Source: Emmonsiellopsis sp. PD_33 (lineage: Eukaryota > Ascomycota > Eurotiomycetes > Onygenales > Ajellomycetaceae). From it: a stretch of DNA of 64,000 bases. Within the stretch, counting starts at the first letter, position 1; each line of letters opens with the position of its first letter. Made by a program: the position numbers and the translations under genes. Location: the NCBI GenBank assembly GCA_032988165.1, contig JANTQF010000061.1, forward strand, positions 1 through 64,000, written 5' to 3'. Positions 22,414-33,177 of this stretch are shown here, in pieces. A model generated the notes under the pieces. The model worked only from the letters and a program-made list of their open reading frames with translations. It was not told where the DNA came from and made no database searches.

Positions 22414-24334
22414 ATGGCGGAACTCGACTTTACGACATTCAAGAATATAATCGGAGGCAGATTGTCCCCGACAACAGAGACCCGCCATGGCATCAACCCT
22501 GCCACAGGCGAGGCAAACCCAGAAGTTCCAGTCTCTACTCCAGCCGATGTCGATGCTGCCGTTAAGGAGGGACAGGCTGCGTTCAAGCTCTGGTCTAAAA
22601 CTACCTACGCCGAGAGACAAAAGGCCGTCTTGAACTATGCTGCTGAGCTTGAGAAACATACAGAAGAGTTTACGAAACTGCTCACCAAAGAACAAGGAAA
22701 GCCTGTAATGTGTCCCGTCCCTCCATGATACTCATCCGCTACAGACATGAACTAATAATATATACTTTTTCTTCCGCTATTCCATAGGCCTTCCTTGCAG
22801 CTATGGAGTTTCAAATGTCAATCGGCATGCTTAAAACTGTCGCGATGCTAGAACTGAAGCCTGAAACCGTTGAAGAGGACGAGGACAAGCAGGTCATCGT
22901 TCGCTACACGCCACTGGGAGTCGCAGTGGGCATTGTCCCATGGAACTTCCCGTTGTCCCTCGCCTTACAAAAGATTACGCCCGCTGTTTTGACTGGGAAC
23001 ACCGTTATTGTGAAGCCATCACCATTTACCCCCTACTGCGGGTTGAAACTTGTAGAGTTGGCTCAGAAGGTTTTCCCTCCTGGTGTTATTCAGGCGCTCA
23101 GCGGCAATGATAATTTGGGACCTTGGTTGACTGCCCACCCCGGCCCGGCGAAGATCAGTTTTACTGGTTCTTCGGCAACAGGGAAGAAGGTGATGGAGAG
23201 TGCAAGCAAGACACTGAAGAGAGTTACACTTGAACTGTACGGCCACGACCCATGCCGCCATTTTCCATATCTGAGTGTGACCGGACTAATGGATTGTATT
23301 ATAGGGGCGGAAACGACCCAGCAATTATTTGTGCTGATGTCGATATTGCGGCTGTTGCCCCTAAGGTTCTTTGCCCATATCAATCCCATACCAAGCCCAT
23401 ATAGTATGATCATCTACTAACTCTAAATCGCAGATTGCCATGTCCTCATTTTTGAACTCTGGCCAGGTAAACTCCTCCCTATTGGTGTTAACATCGATCA
23501 TCCTGATCCCCTATCATGACAATAGATTACGGACAAAGGATAGAAGAAAGCGAAGAAATACTAGTAAACTAATAGTCCGCACTCCCAGATCTGTGTCGCC
23601 ATTAAACGGATCTACGTCCACGAGTCCATATATGAGAAATTCCGCGAGGCAGTATCCAAAGTCACCGCTTCCCTACTTGTAGGTGAAGGCAACGAGCCAG
23701 GGGTATTTGTCGGCCCAATCCAGAACTCCATGCAGTACGAAAGAGTCAAAGGATTCTTCGCCGAGATTGAAAAGGAGAAATGGACCGTAGCAACAGGTGG
23801 GACGGCTGAGATCAGGAAGCCGGGCTATTTCGTCCAGCCAACCATTATTGATCAGCCACCTTCCGACTCGAGGATCGTCGTGGAGGAACCGTTCGGTGAG
23901 CACATCTTCAAAATGCGTTACACCTGTCCCCCATCAGCGCACTTCCTTCACCCCTTTTATGATTATTCCACGCGGGAGAATAAAGCCAACTTCTCAACCA
24001 TGTTCCCGAAGATAACCAAACACTAACACATATCCTTCCTCTAGGCCCCATCGTCCCCCTCATAAGCTGGAGCGACGAAAACGCCGTCATCGAAGCAGCC
24101 AACAATACAAAGATGGGCCTTGGTGCCTCCGTCTGGTCTAGCGACCTTGCTCAGGCCCAACGTATCGGTGACCAGCTTGAAGCTGGCCTGGTTTGGATAA
24201 ACACACATGCGGAATCCTCGCCACTTGCGCCATTTGGAGGGCACAAGGAAAGTGGAATAGGCTACGAAGGAGGAATTGGCGGGCTGAAGAGCTACTGTAA
24301 TGCACAGACGCTAATTATCAAGAAGAAGCTGTGA
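22414..24334 (+). CDS. NAD(P)-dependent aldehyde dehydrogenase
   Basis: Exons are 22414-22704, 22788-23236, 23305-23365 (61 nt), 23434-23466 (33 nt), 23589-23895 and 24045-24334, giving 476 residues, the usual ALDH length. The cofactor region shows GIVPWNFPLSLAL and SFTGSSATGKKV. The general base is Glu246 in TLELGGNDPA and the nucleophile is Cys280 in NSGQICVAIKRIYVHE. The C-terminal signature PFGGHKESGIGYEGG is complete. No mitochondrial targeting sequence is evident, so the enzyme is likely cytosolic. It oxidises an aldehyde to the acid; overall flavour is closest to fungal ALDHs annotated as salicylaldehyde- or succinate-semialdehyde-like, but the substrate cannot be assigned. Introns flank the catalytic core closely, one splitting SGQ from ICV. 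Confidence 0.92.
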
Positions 24335-24903
24335 GGCTGACCGTGAAGGTTGTTGCAATGGAGGTGGAAAGTGGGGGGGGTTATTCGACATGTTCTAATT
24401 GCTATGATAGTTATGACTCTATGAGAATGAACGGAATGGATGTATATTGTTGTTCTAAATTGAAAAGACTGATTCTCTTTTTTCCACTCCTATTCTATGT
24501 CCCATTTCGCATACCCCCCTTTCCTTTTAGACTTCCCACTCGCAGAAAGGCCATCCATCTGACATACAGCATACAAACGGACAAATATCCCCAATGCAGC
24601 CTCTCGCATACATAGATACATACGTAAAAGAAACCCTAGGCTTGATGAAAGCCTTCCATACCAGGGGCAACTGAAACAAAATCACATGCGGGAAATAACA
24701 GTTGGGGGAAGGGGTGGCCAGTTTTCTGCAGCAATGCAAAAAGTATGATTTATTATATGCATAATAGTCAATTAAAGTGGCCCCCTAAATTAAGTAATTA
24801 AATAACCTTATCTGCAGTAAACAAGGTAATCCGGAACCCTGATGTCCTTCCTTGTTGGAAACCCCTATCCCAGCATCCCAATCCCAGTAAACGCATGACG
24901 AAA

Positions 24904-24930
24904 CCCCCCCCCCCCCAAAAAAAAAGGGGG
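24904..24930 (+). repeat. Compound homopolymer C13-A9-G5
   Basis: Three homopolymers in direct succession, with further G-rich sequence following. It is a likely hotspot of length variation and of assembly error. Confidence 0.8.
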
Positions 24931-25071
24931 AGGGGAGCAGAGAATTTTCCGCCTCCTGGACTAGTTACGTAGCCAAATGTACCTAAAACCCCCTGCATCT
25001 TCAATCGGGTTTGATTTTCGGGAAGAAGGCTGTGGGGGCCAAAAAAAAAAAATCGGCTTGACGATAGATTA

Positions 25072-25092
25072 ATATATATATATATATATATA
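25072..25092 (+). repeat. (TA)n microsatellite
   Basis: A run of about ten TA units in AT-rich intergenic DNA, with no coding context. Confidence 0.85.
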
Positions 25093-25984
25093 CGAGGTCC
25101 CGGATAAAATACTTGCATGCGTAGCGTTGCATAAATTGTACTTCTTCTCCCCAGTCTATGGCGCTTTTGGGCTGTACCTACATTAGTTTGCTCCGTTCGT
25201 ACATATGTACGTGTTGGCTAGATCGAGGCTTGGGCCGACTGGGGGGGTTTGGGGCACGGGATATAGAGGGCTTTCAAAAAACATTGTATTTTTCGGGATG
25301 CAGGTAGTGAGTAGGTCATGGTGGATGGCTGGGGGGAAAGAATGGAGAGACATAGTTACATGGGGGGGATGTAACCATCATGTGTGATGCGAAGATGGTA
25401 CTTTATGCAAAAATCTCATTTAACTGTTGATTAAAAAAATAAGGAAGAAATTCCAATCCATCGGATTGGGTCCATGCTCTTTTTAAAGTTAAGCTTTATT
25501 TTTGTTTTTTACATGTCATTGATGATTGTCCCGTTCGTCCCAAACTTTTTTTCCCCTTCTTCCCATTGTTTTTTTTTTTGTGTTTGTTTTTTGCTCATAT
25601 TAAAATAAAGTTACCAATCTAAGCACGCACGCTTTTAAATCCGCCCTTTCTTTTCTTTTTCCCCGCAAAGCGTTTCCTGCAGCCTGGCTGGTGGAGGGGG
25701 AGGGGTAAGGTTAAAGCGGTCTCTCGTCCCGTGCCCCCCTAATCCATTATTCCATTCGCAGATCCGTCGAATGCGTGCATAACAAGTTGGATACTAGATT
25801 CATATCTTCGGTCCATATTTTTTGATTGGTTGCGTTCGTAGCCAAAAACACGTCAAATATTGCATACAGCAGACCAAATTTTCGCAAATCCATTCGCAAC
25901 GGAATGGCCGGAAATAGTAAATGCTGATTGTGCGTAGGTGGGCAGGTAGGGCTGTGGTAGGGTGAGAAGAGAGATAGAAACCGT

Positions 25985-28055
25985 TTAGTATGGTTTGAAT
26001 CCTCGCTCCTTTTTGTGTTTCTTCTCCTTGCCGTGCTTCTTTACTCGGGCCCCATCCTCGGGTGCTGAGCGTTTGCTGTGTTTCAAGGATTGTTCCTCCG
26101 TGCTCTTGGTTTCGGCTGGTGCTACTTCGGATTCATCGGCTTTCCATGAACGGACGTATCCGTCTTCTCCACAGGTGAAGATTGTTTTAGACTAAGGCGA
26201 TTTAGTTAGTTGTGGGGTTAGTAGTCAGGGAAGATGATAGATACGCAGATAAAGAACAAGTGGGTGAGCTGGAGGTGACTGTACATTATCGTCCAAAAAT
26301 ACTGATCGAACCACTTCTTCTCCGTGCGCCCCGGGAAGCCGCCATGTGTTTGACTGGTCGAATTGGTATTGAGGTGATGATACCAATGGTGTGATGTCGA
26401 GCAGTTGTTCACTAGTGTAAAATAATCAGATAAAGGAATTCGGCAATGCACGAGGAAACAAAAGCTTGAAACTCTGTGAGGAATATGCAGCTACACCGTA
26501 ACAAAAGGAAAATTAGAACATGGGGCTATAATCAGACCTGGTTTTTCCAGAGGCCACGAAGCTGCCCCCACGCCCGTCAAGAACCTGCACCACATAATCA
26601 TTATGTAGCACGGGACGAAGATCACCGAATTGAATAGCTGCAGGCTCCGCCACATTCTCGTTGAGATTGTTGAGGGGATGGATTGAGAAGACTTCGTCAT
26701 GGCTCAAGGCGTAGATGGCGTCTTCACCCAGGAAGCCGGCATGATGAATCGAACCATGATTAACCACTTGGAGAAGGGCTTCGTCTTCGTCGGTAATTGT
26801 GGTGTCGTAGATGTTGACGAGGCCATCCGTGCTGCCGGATAGGAGGACGTTACTTCGAGTAGGGTGGAATTGTAACTGTGGTGAATCAGTCGGGAAGAAC
26901 TGAACTGGGTAAACTTGATACAGTATCTGGATTTCAAATCGACACGGAGGACAGCAGAACTTGGAACCATATGAAAGATGGGCCGGACGAATGGAGCAAA
27001 AGAATCCGAATGGGAATAACTACCTCAGTTATATCGTCGTTATGGCATTCGACATATTGAAGACGAGCCTGGTTCGGAGATCTAATATCCCTAGTAATGG
27101 TCGGTTAATATATCCGAGCGAGTCGGGCGCTTCTTGTACGAGCAATTTTTGCTCGGGTCGGTTTGTGCTGTACGGCGCAGTGTACGCTCCTTTTCGGTTG
27201 GGACGCTGCCACGGCCCACCACAACCGGTCGAAAGGGTATTGATGCAAGTGTGTCCGGGGAAAAGAACAGGGAAGTTTGTGGTACCCAATTTAGAACCAC
27301 GGACGTGGCTTGAGCCGCACGGGGCAATTGCACAAGAAAATAAATCAACCAACTTACCAAAAGATCACAGAGGCCTGGGAGGATACAAGTTCGGTTCCCG
27401 CTACAATACTAGACATTTCTGTGCCGCACGCAAGTGCAGTAATGGGCGGCGCTTTTCCTAGAGTGGGTATCGATCAGCACATAGTTCTAATATTTGAATT
27501 TGCGTGAGACGAAATATTGAGTCGAGTTGGGTGGCGTATATAGAAAACAAAACGAGAAGGTGCGCGCTGCAATGACAAAGGGAAGAAGAAATATATAATT
27601 CCCAAAAACCGGATGCTCGTGCAAAAGGGGGCCAGAAAAAGCAGGGAAATATGTGGAACAAAGGCATTGTGGGAATGTCAGGATACACCACCTAGCATCT
27701 TACCTGCTGTGACGGTCAAGACTGCATCTCTCTTCGCGTTTCTGGTGTCCCAGATCTTCACTGTCCCATCTCGCCCTGAAGTGGCAATCAAGTTCTTCCC
27801 ACCAGACACAGTCGGATGGACTTCACGCACACATGTTACCCCTCCACCACGGCCCGGATGAACATCTTTGAAGACTCCATCGGGAAGGAGGTGTAATGTC
27901 TGGCGATCAAAGAGTCTTAACGAGTTGTCCGACGAGATAGCAGCCAAGGCATCAGCACCGCTTTGGCACAGGGAGTAGATGTAACTGCCAGGCGCAAGGG
28001 CTAGCGATGACTGGCTCTTCTGGTGTAACAGCTGAAACTGTGTTTGGGACGTCAT
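25985..28055 (-). CDS. WDR89-type WD40 repeat protein
   Basis: Exons are 28055-27704, 27457-27358, 27090-27024, 26875-26538, 26411-26285 and 26191-25985, giving 396 residues. WD40 blades are visible: LAAISSDNSLRLFD, LIATSGRDGTVKIWDTRNAK, VIFWDIRSPNQARLQYVECH, VLLSGSTDGLVNIYDT and IFTCGEDGYVRSWKA. The order and length match the WDR89 family, a propeller protein of poorly known function. The C terminus ends in a Lys-rich basic tail (VKKHGKEKKHKKERG) that could act as a nuclear or nucleolar signal (inference). Several introns are long for this window; the 246- and 267-base introns contain poorly conserved sequence. The start at 28055 is the first Met before the first blade. Confidence 0.87.
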
Positions 28056-28490
28056 TGGAGCTGGGCCAGTCGAGACTTGGGCTTCTGCTCCGATGTTTTA
28101 TCCACGAGGATAGTCCGGTGGGATTTCTACCTATTTGTTGATTGCTTGATATGTGGACAAGGCGTTGATAGTCAATCCCCAAGCCTGTGGCCAGATAAAG
28201 AAAATTTTTGCTGGGGTATTTCTGAGCCAGTAGGAAGAGGCAGCAAAAAATTGAGCTCTATCAGAATTGGCCAGACAGAGAGGAAGTTAGCATCCCAGTC
28301 ATCATCTGTGCCAGCGCACGGGATAGGCCCAACCAACGCAAGCAGATGTCAACCCAATATACTCCGCCGTGTCTCGTTCAGTCGTCGATATATGTTCTGA
28401 TGTCGTTGATGTTGATAGATGGCTGACTAAGATGTTTTCGCCCAAAGCAGCTGCGAAAAATACGCACGGACAGCCGTAAGGACGATGCAA

Positions 28491-28530
28491 TACCATACCA
28501 TACGGTACGCAAATCCCGCGGTACGGTATT
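28491..28530 (+). repeat. TACCA/TACGG short-repeat cluster
   Basis: TACCATACCATACGGTACG is followed 10 bases later by CGGTACGGTATT. The two halves are partly inverted, so the stretch could form a weak hairpin. Confidence 0.7.
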
Positions 28531-31337
28531 GGCCCTGTCACATTGTTGTCCGTTGAGCTAAACCAGGCCGCTGGGGCAATGGCGGTCCGGCGGCGCTAGC
28601 GCTCATTGGTGATCCAAGGCGCTGGGACGGGAAGCCTGCAGCCAATAGAATGGTAATTTACACACGCACTAACTGCTAGTGCTGGGTAACAATCCATACC
28701 TTGGAGCGGATAAAAATACGCTAATACAGCACAATCTGCGTATGTTTGGTACGGCTGTGTCCGCGGTTCCTTCACGGCCATGAAATCTCGGATATCAATA
28801 TCAACGTCAGCACAACTCCAGCTTCAACATCGTCTTCAACACCTCATTCATAGTCCTCAACCGGCACCTTGTCCTTTCACCATGGCTCTTACCCGGGATC
28901 GCGAAGCATAAACAGTTGGTAAGATTTCCGGAGCCGAGTTTCAGGCCACAATCCAGGTCTCACTACTGCAAGTTAACGACACTAAAGACCCAGAGCACGC
29001 TATCTCATCCCCGAATTGTGCTGTTTTTATCAACAGGATGCAGCTACTCCGTACAGAATGCCTCTTCCGGTGCATTGCATTTGAATTTCTTTTTCCGGAT
29101 GCACCACAAGGGCTTACGGAATAATAATGGGCGGGCAATGACGCCGGGCATGATGCCCCCCCGCTCATGGTCAAACGAGGTTCCAGCATTGAGATACTTT
29201 TTAATCAGCCACAGCCGAGATCGTATTGAACCTTGTCGAGGCTTCATCGAGGAATAGGATTCGTCAATGATCGTCCCGTCATGAAACCTTGCGATGAGTT
29301 CAGGCCGTGATCATTCATTATTCATGTCTCCGGAGTCCGGAGCGGTCAACGGCCACGAGCAGCCGCCCAACTAGTCACGTTTCAAGTCCCCCCTCCCCGA
29401 CATCAGACCTCGTCCTGTGGATCGTCAAGAGAGTTTGCAGGGATTGGAGTCAGCGCGGGTCTAGTTTATTTACCACTTCGCCAGACAACTCAGACAAGTC
29501 CTGTTGGTGGGAAAGAAACCAACGCAAGAAACTGGCGCTTGAACCGCCTGAATCCTGCAGAGTCAGGACTCAGAGCAGCAGCCTGGGAAGCTCTTCTTTG
29601 CGTTCGCTTTCACCAAATCAGCACCTTTATCCAATACCCAATCCATCTACACGTGCTTCCGCTTCTTCAACCAAAACCAAACAGTTCAAGAAGATCAATC
29701 GAAAAATGCCCCTCTTCTAAGTTCTGGGTGGTGCGAATGGCATAATCTTTGCCCAGTGCGGTCGCCCCAGTCTTTGTCCAGTATGTCGTTGGCGAGCAGA
29801 AGCGAGGCTAGTCACCGCTTCAAAAAACATGCGATTGAGGGCTCTCGTTCTATTGGCGGGTATTGCATGATCGTCCGTTGTTGATGGCAACTTTGACTTC
29901 CGGCAAGACTCCACAATCCGCCTTTTTTGCTGAACCGTGGAAACACTGGCGTAAAGAACTGCCAAGTTGAATGGCACTTATTACACCATGCTGGACCGGG
30001 ACGGAGTGTCCGCTGTGCAGTGTATGCAGCCCAGTGGCCTGGTACTGTACACCGAGGTAACATTAACTCCCAACCGATCCTGTTGATGTACAAAATCCAG
30101 GTAAGCTCATTCCAGCCGAATGGTGAAATAATATCGACGAAATCATATTTGTCTGAAGTCGGACGAGCAAGGATGGATGATACCTGTTCGACGTGGCAGT
30201 CATGTGGCTATCGGCCTCGTTTCCTTCCTCTGACGTTCTAACTACCCCACCCCTCCCCGCTGGAAACATCTCGGTATCTTTTTTGTGGCAGGATCCAACT
30301 TCCAAGTGCACGAGTCAGTCGAGTGGGGAGGAATTCGACTGGTTTCGAAGGACAATAAAATACTATAAATATCTCAAAGATACAGTATCGTACCGTATTC
30401 ATGGGGTCAGAGTTCTCCCTACCGGCGCTAAGGCGAGGATGGTAACATTCCCTTTCTAAGCTCCGACCTATAACCACTCCACCGGGATTTGGCTGGGGCA
30501 TTGTGCCAGATATGTGAGTCCAATTTGTGGATTTGATGTTTCCCCCTTTTTAAAGGTTGCAGTGACCCATAATTGATTAAAATTTTATTAAAAAAAAGCC
30601 ATGATTGATTTTTGCGATGGGCATGAACTAAAACTAACACGAGTCAGGAACCCCTGGAGACGCGTTTGATGATGTTCATTTTTGGTTCATCTTGGTTACC
30701 TCTATGATGTCGTCTGTACCGTACCGTATGGCCCTGATCAGAGCCCCTGCTGTTTGGTTACCTGATGGAGTTATTCGTTGATGTTACCGACTTTCCCTGT
30801 TATGTTGAGCAGCAAGTGCTTGTTTGATTTGTGTTCAGCTCCATTGAGAAGCCAGCGCCGTGAACAATAGCAACGTGCACCAAAATGGTTCTCCAAACCC
30901 TATTTGGGCGAGTGGTCAAGCAGCTTTTCTTTATGTATGGTCCCGAGGCTACCTCGTGCCACGGTGTCGGGATGCCATCAGTCTTGCGTGCAGCGTCAGG
31001 GCTGCAACTTGACTGTGACACAATGATGGGAAGCACAAATGAAGGGATGCCGATCGCGAGAGCGCTTAACGATTTATACCGTTGGAGCTGACCCTTGGAC
31101 TCTAGTTGGATGGCCTAACTTCAAAGCCGTGCTCTAGCTGAATATCCCCAATATCTGGCTACCAGCAGCAGCCGTTATCTGGATTATTTATAATATGTCA
31201 GCCGCGACCTAACTAACTAATGAGTTTAGTAACTCCTCTCACTCAGCTCTGGCTCTTTGACCTCTTTCCCATCATCCCATGCTCCCATTTTCCGCGCAGT
31301 CCTCCCATCGAAGCGAAGCAGCGCCTTGCAGGAGACA

Positions 31338-31420
31338 CGTACCGTATCGTACCGTACCGTACGGACTAAACAAGCGGGTGTTCTGTAAGTAGTTCGCATG
31401 CAGCGTACCGTACCGTACCA
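31338..31420 (+). repeat. Two GTACC(G) tandem tracts
   Basis: CGTACCGTATCGTACCGTAC, continuing to 31364, and CGTACCGTACCGTACC at 31404-31419 are 5-bp-period tracts built on the palindrome GTAC. They lie about 510-590 bases upstream of the LaeA-type start codon. Confidence 0.8.
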
Positions 31421-31927
31421 GAACCCAAATACAGCGGCTCCCCAGCACCATCCCACCTTCTCCGCCAGGTGTGGGTGGTGATGCGAGGTGACTTCTTCTC
31501 CCGCCCGCCACCGCCCGTCGTCCAAGTACCAACCCATTGGCACCCATTGGCACCCATTTGCTCGCATTTCTCCCGTGTTTCTTTTTTTGCCTCAATTTTC
31601 CTATCGTCCTCGCCTCTGACCGTCCTGCGCCTGATCCTCTCCCATACTGACGCTCTCCAGTCCCCAGCAAGCGCCTAGTCCTGTCCGTGTCAGCCTGTGT
31701 ATGTGCCTTGATAGTCCCCCCAGGGCACTCTGGCGCCTCCTGAGACCGAGACTGTGGCCAGCAATCTCCTCCATCCGCTGACGGCCTATTGCCCCCCTTT
31801 GCCTCTCTCTTGCTCCGCTCACTGCTCGTTTTACTCTTCTCCTTGGCCGGTTGTTCGTGGTCTCGAGGTTGCCCTTAACCCACCATCGCCCTATTGAGCG
31901 GTCTCCACCCCCGCCAAACCGCGCACC

Positions 31928-33177
31928 ATGGCACACACCATGGACCTCTCAGCTATGACTGGTCTCCCTCCCCGAAGGCCAACCCAAGCAAAGAGCGTTT
32001 ATGGCTCTCCAGGCAGCGATGGGCAAGGAAGTCTGAACTCAGCGTAAGTTTCTTGTTGCAGTTTTCATGATGTCCAAGCTAGGCATTTCCTCCTCGTTAT
32101 TGCCCTCTCTTGAACAGAACAAGCCATTTCTTGCGGCCGTAGAAGCTCCACATGTATATATATATTCCCGAAGATGGGTAGCCTCAATTATCTGCTTTGC
32201 TGACAAACGCTTTTCGTTTCCTTAGACATGTGGAAGAATACCCCAGCCACGAGGAAAACGGACGGTTGTATCACGGGTTCCGACGCGGAGTGTATATGTA
32301 TCCATGCGATGAGGCAGAGCGAGATCGCCTGGATATCTTCCACAAAATGTTGACTGTGGCACGTTTTAATAAGCTGCATGACGTCCCAATCAATTCTCCC
32401 TCCCCCGTCATGAACAGCCCCGTCTCGGGTTCGACAACAAGTACCGATCGCGGCGCCCGAATACTAGATCTTGGCTGTGGAACAGGAATGTGGGCCATAG
32501 AAATGGCCAACCTATACAAGAATGCATACGTTTTGGGGATCGATCTAGCTGCAATGCATCCAATGACTGGAGTCCCGCCCAATTGCGATTTCCAGACGCC
32601 TCGAGATTTCGAGAGTCCGTGGTTTTTGGGGGAGGACTCGTGGGATATGATCCATTTGCAGATGGGTTGCGGAAGTGTGTCAAGTTGGCCCAATCTATAC
32701 CGCCGTGTTATACAGCACCTGCGCCCCGGTACTGGATATTTCGAGCAGGTGGAAATCGACTTTGAACCCCGCTGCCACAGTGAACTTCCTACCGATCAGC
32801 CCCTGCACCAGTGGTACCAAAACCTAAAGGACGCAACAGATCAAGCTATGAAGCCAATTGCGCATAATCGAAGCACTACCCATATGCTCAAAGAGGCCGG
32901 ATTCGTCGATATCCAACATCGGATGCTCGGGTTGCCGCTCAACACATGGCCGGAGGATAAACATGATAAGGATGTTGGGAAATGGCACAATTTTGCATTC
33001 TCGGATAGTGCATACGCCCTGCTTTTGGGACCACTCAGTCGGGTCAAGCAGTGGCCAATCGAGCGGATCGATTCTTTGGCCCAGATGGCGAGAGCGCAAG
33101 CGTTTGACAAGCACGTCCATGCATTTAACCTTTTGCATATATTTACGGCCAGGCGACCTGACACCCCAATCAGGTGA
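31928..33177 (+). CDS. laeA: LaeA-type S-adenosylmethionine methyltransferase
   Basis: Exons are 31928-32043 and 32226-33177, giving 355 residues, close to LaeA length. After a short variable N terminus comes HGFRRGVYMYPCDEAERDRL, typical of LaeA and LaeA-like proteins. Motif I for SAM binding is ILDLGCGTGMWAIEMANLY near residues 116-134. Family-typical blocks follow: PRDFESPWFLGEDSWD, IHLQMGCGSVSSWPNLYRR and EQVEIDFEPRCH. The C terminus ends in LLHIFTARRP. LaeA works in the nucleus with velvet proteins and governs secondary metabolism and development. A LaeA paralog of the Llm group cannot be fully excluded without a tree. The gene stands alone, with 3.9 kb of non-coding DNA upstream and 2.3 kb downstream, which suggests long regulatory regions. 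Confidence 0.85.

Larger units (their letters stand above)
24335..25984. other. AT-rich convergent intergenic region with homopolymers
   Basis: About 1.65 kb between the ALDH stop and the WDR89-type stop, so both 3' ends lie here. It contains a C13-A9-G5 block at 24904-24930, an A12 run near 25041-25052, a TA microsatellite at 25072-25092 and several T-rich tracts near 25500-25590. No gene is supported. Confidence 0.6.
28056..31927. other. 3.9-kb gene desert upstream of the LaeA-type gene
   Basis: The longest gap in the window. It lies between two divergent genes, so both promoters are here. All open frames are short, overlap on both strands and show no domain. TACCG/CGGTA-type short repeats recur at about 28491-28530, 28748-28755, 30387-30399, 30717-30729, 31338-31364 and 31404-31420. 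The last 450 bases are pyrimidine-rich and are probably the leader of the LaeA-type transcript. An untranslated RNA gene cannot be excluded. Confidence 0.6.

Noticed and set aside
31226..31670. Overlapping frames of 113 and 132 codons in the TACCG-rich region
   Set aside because: Trp/Gly/Arg-rich, overlap each other in different frames, and span the short repeats.
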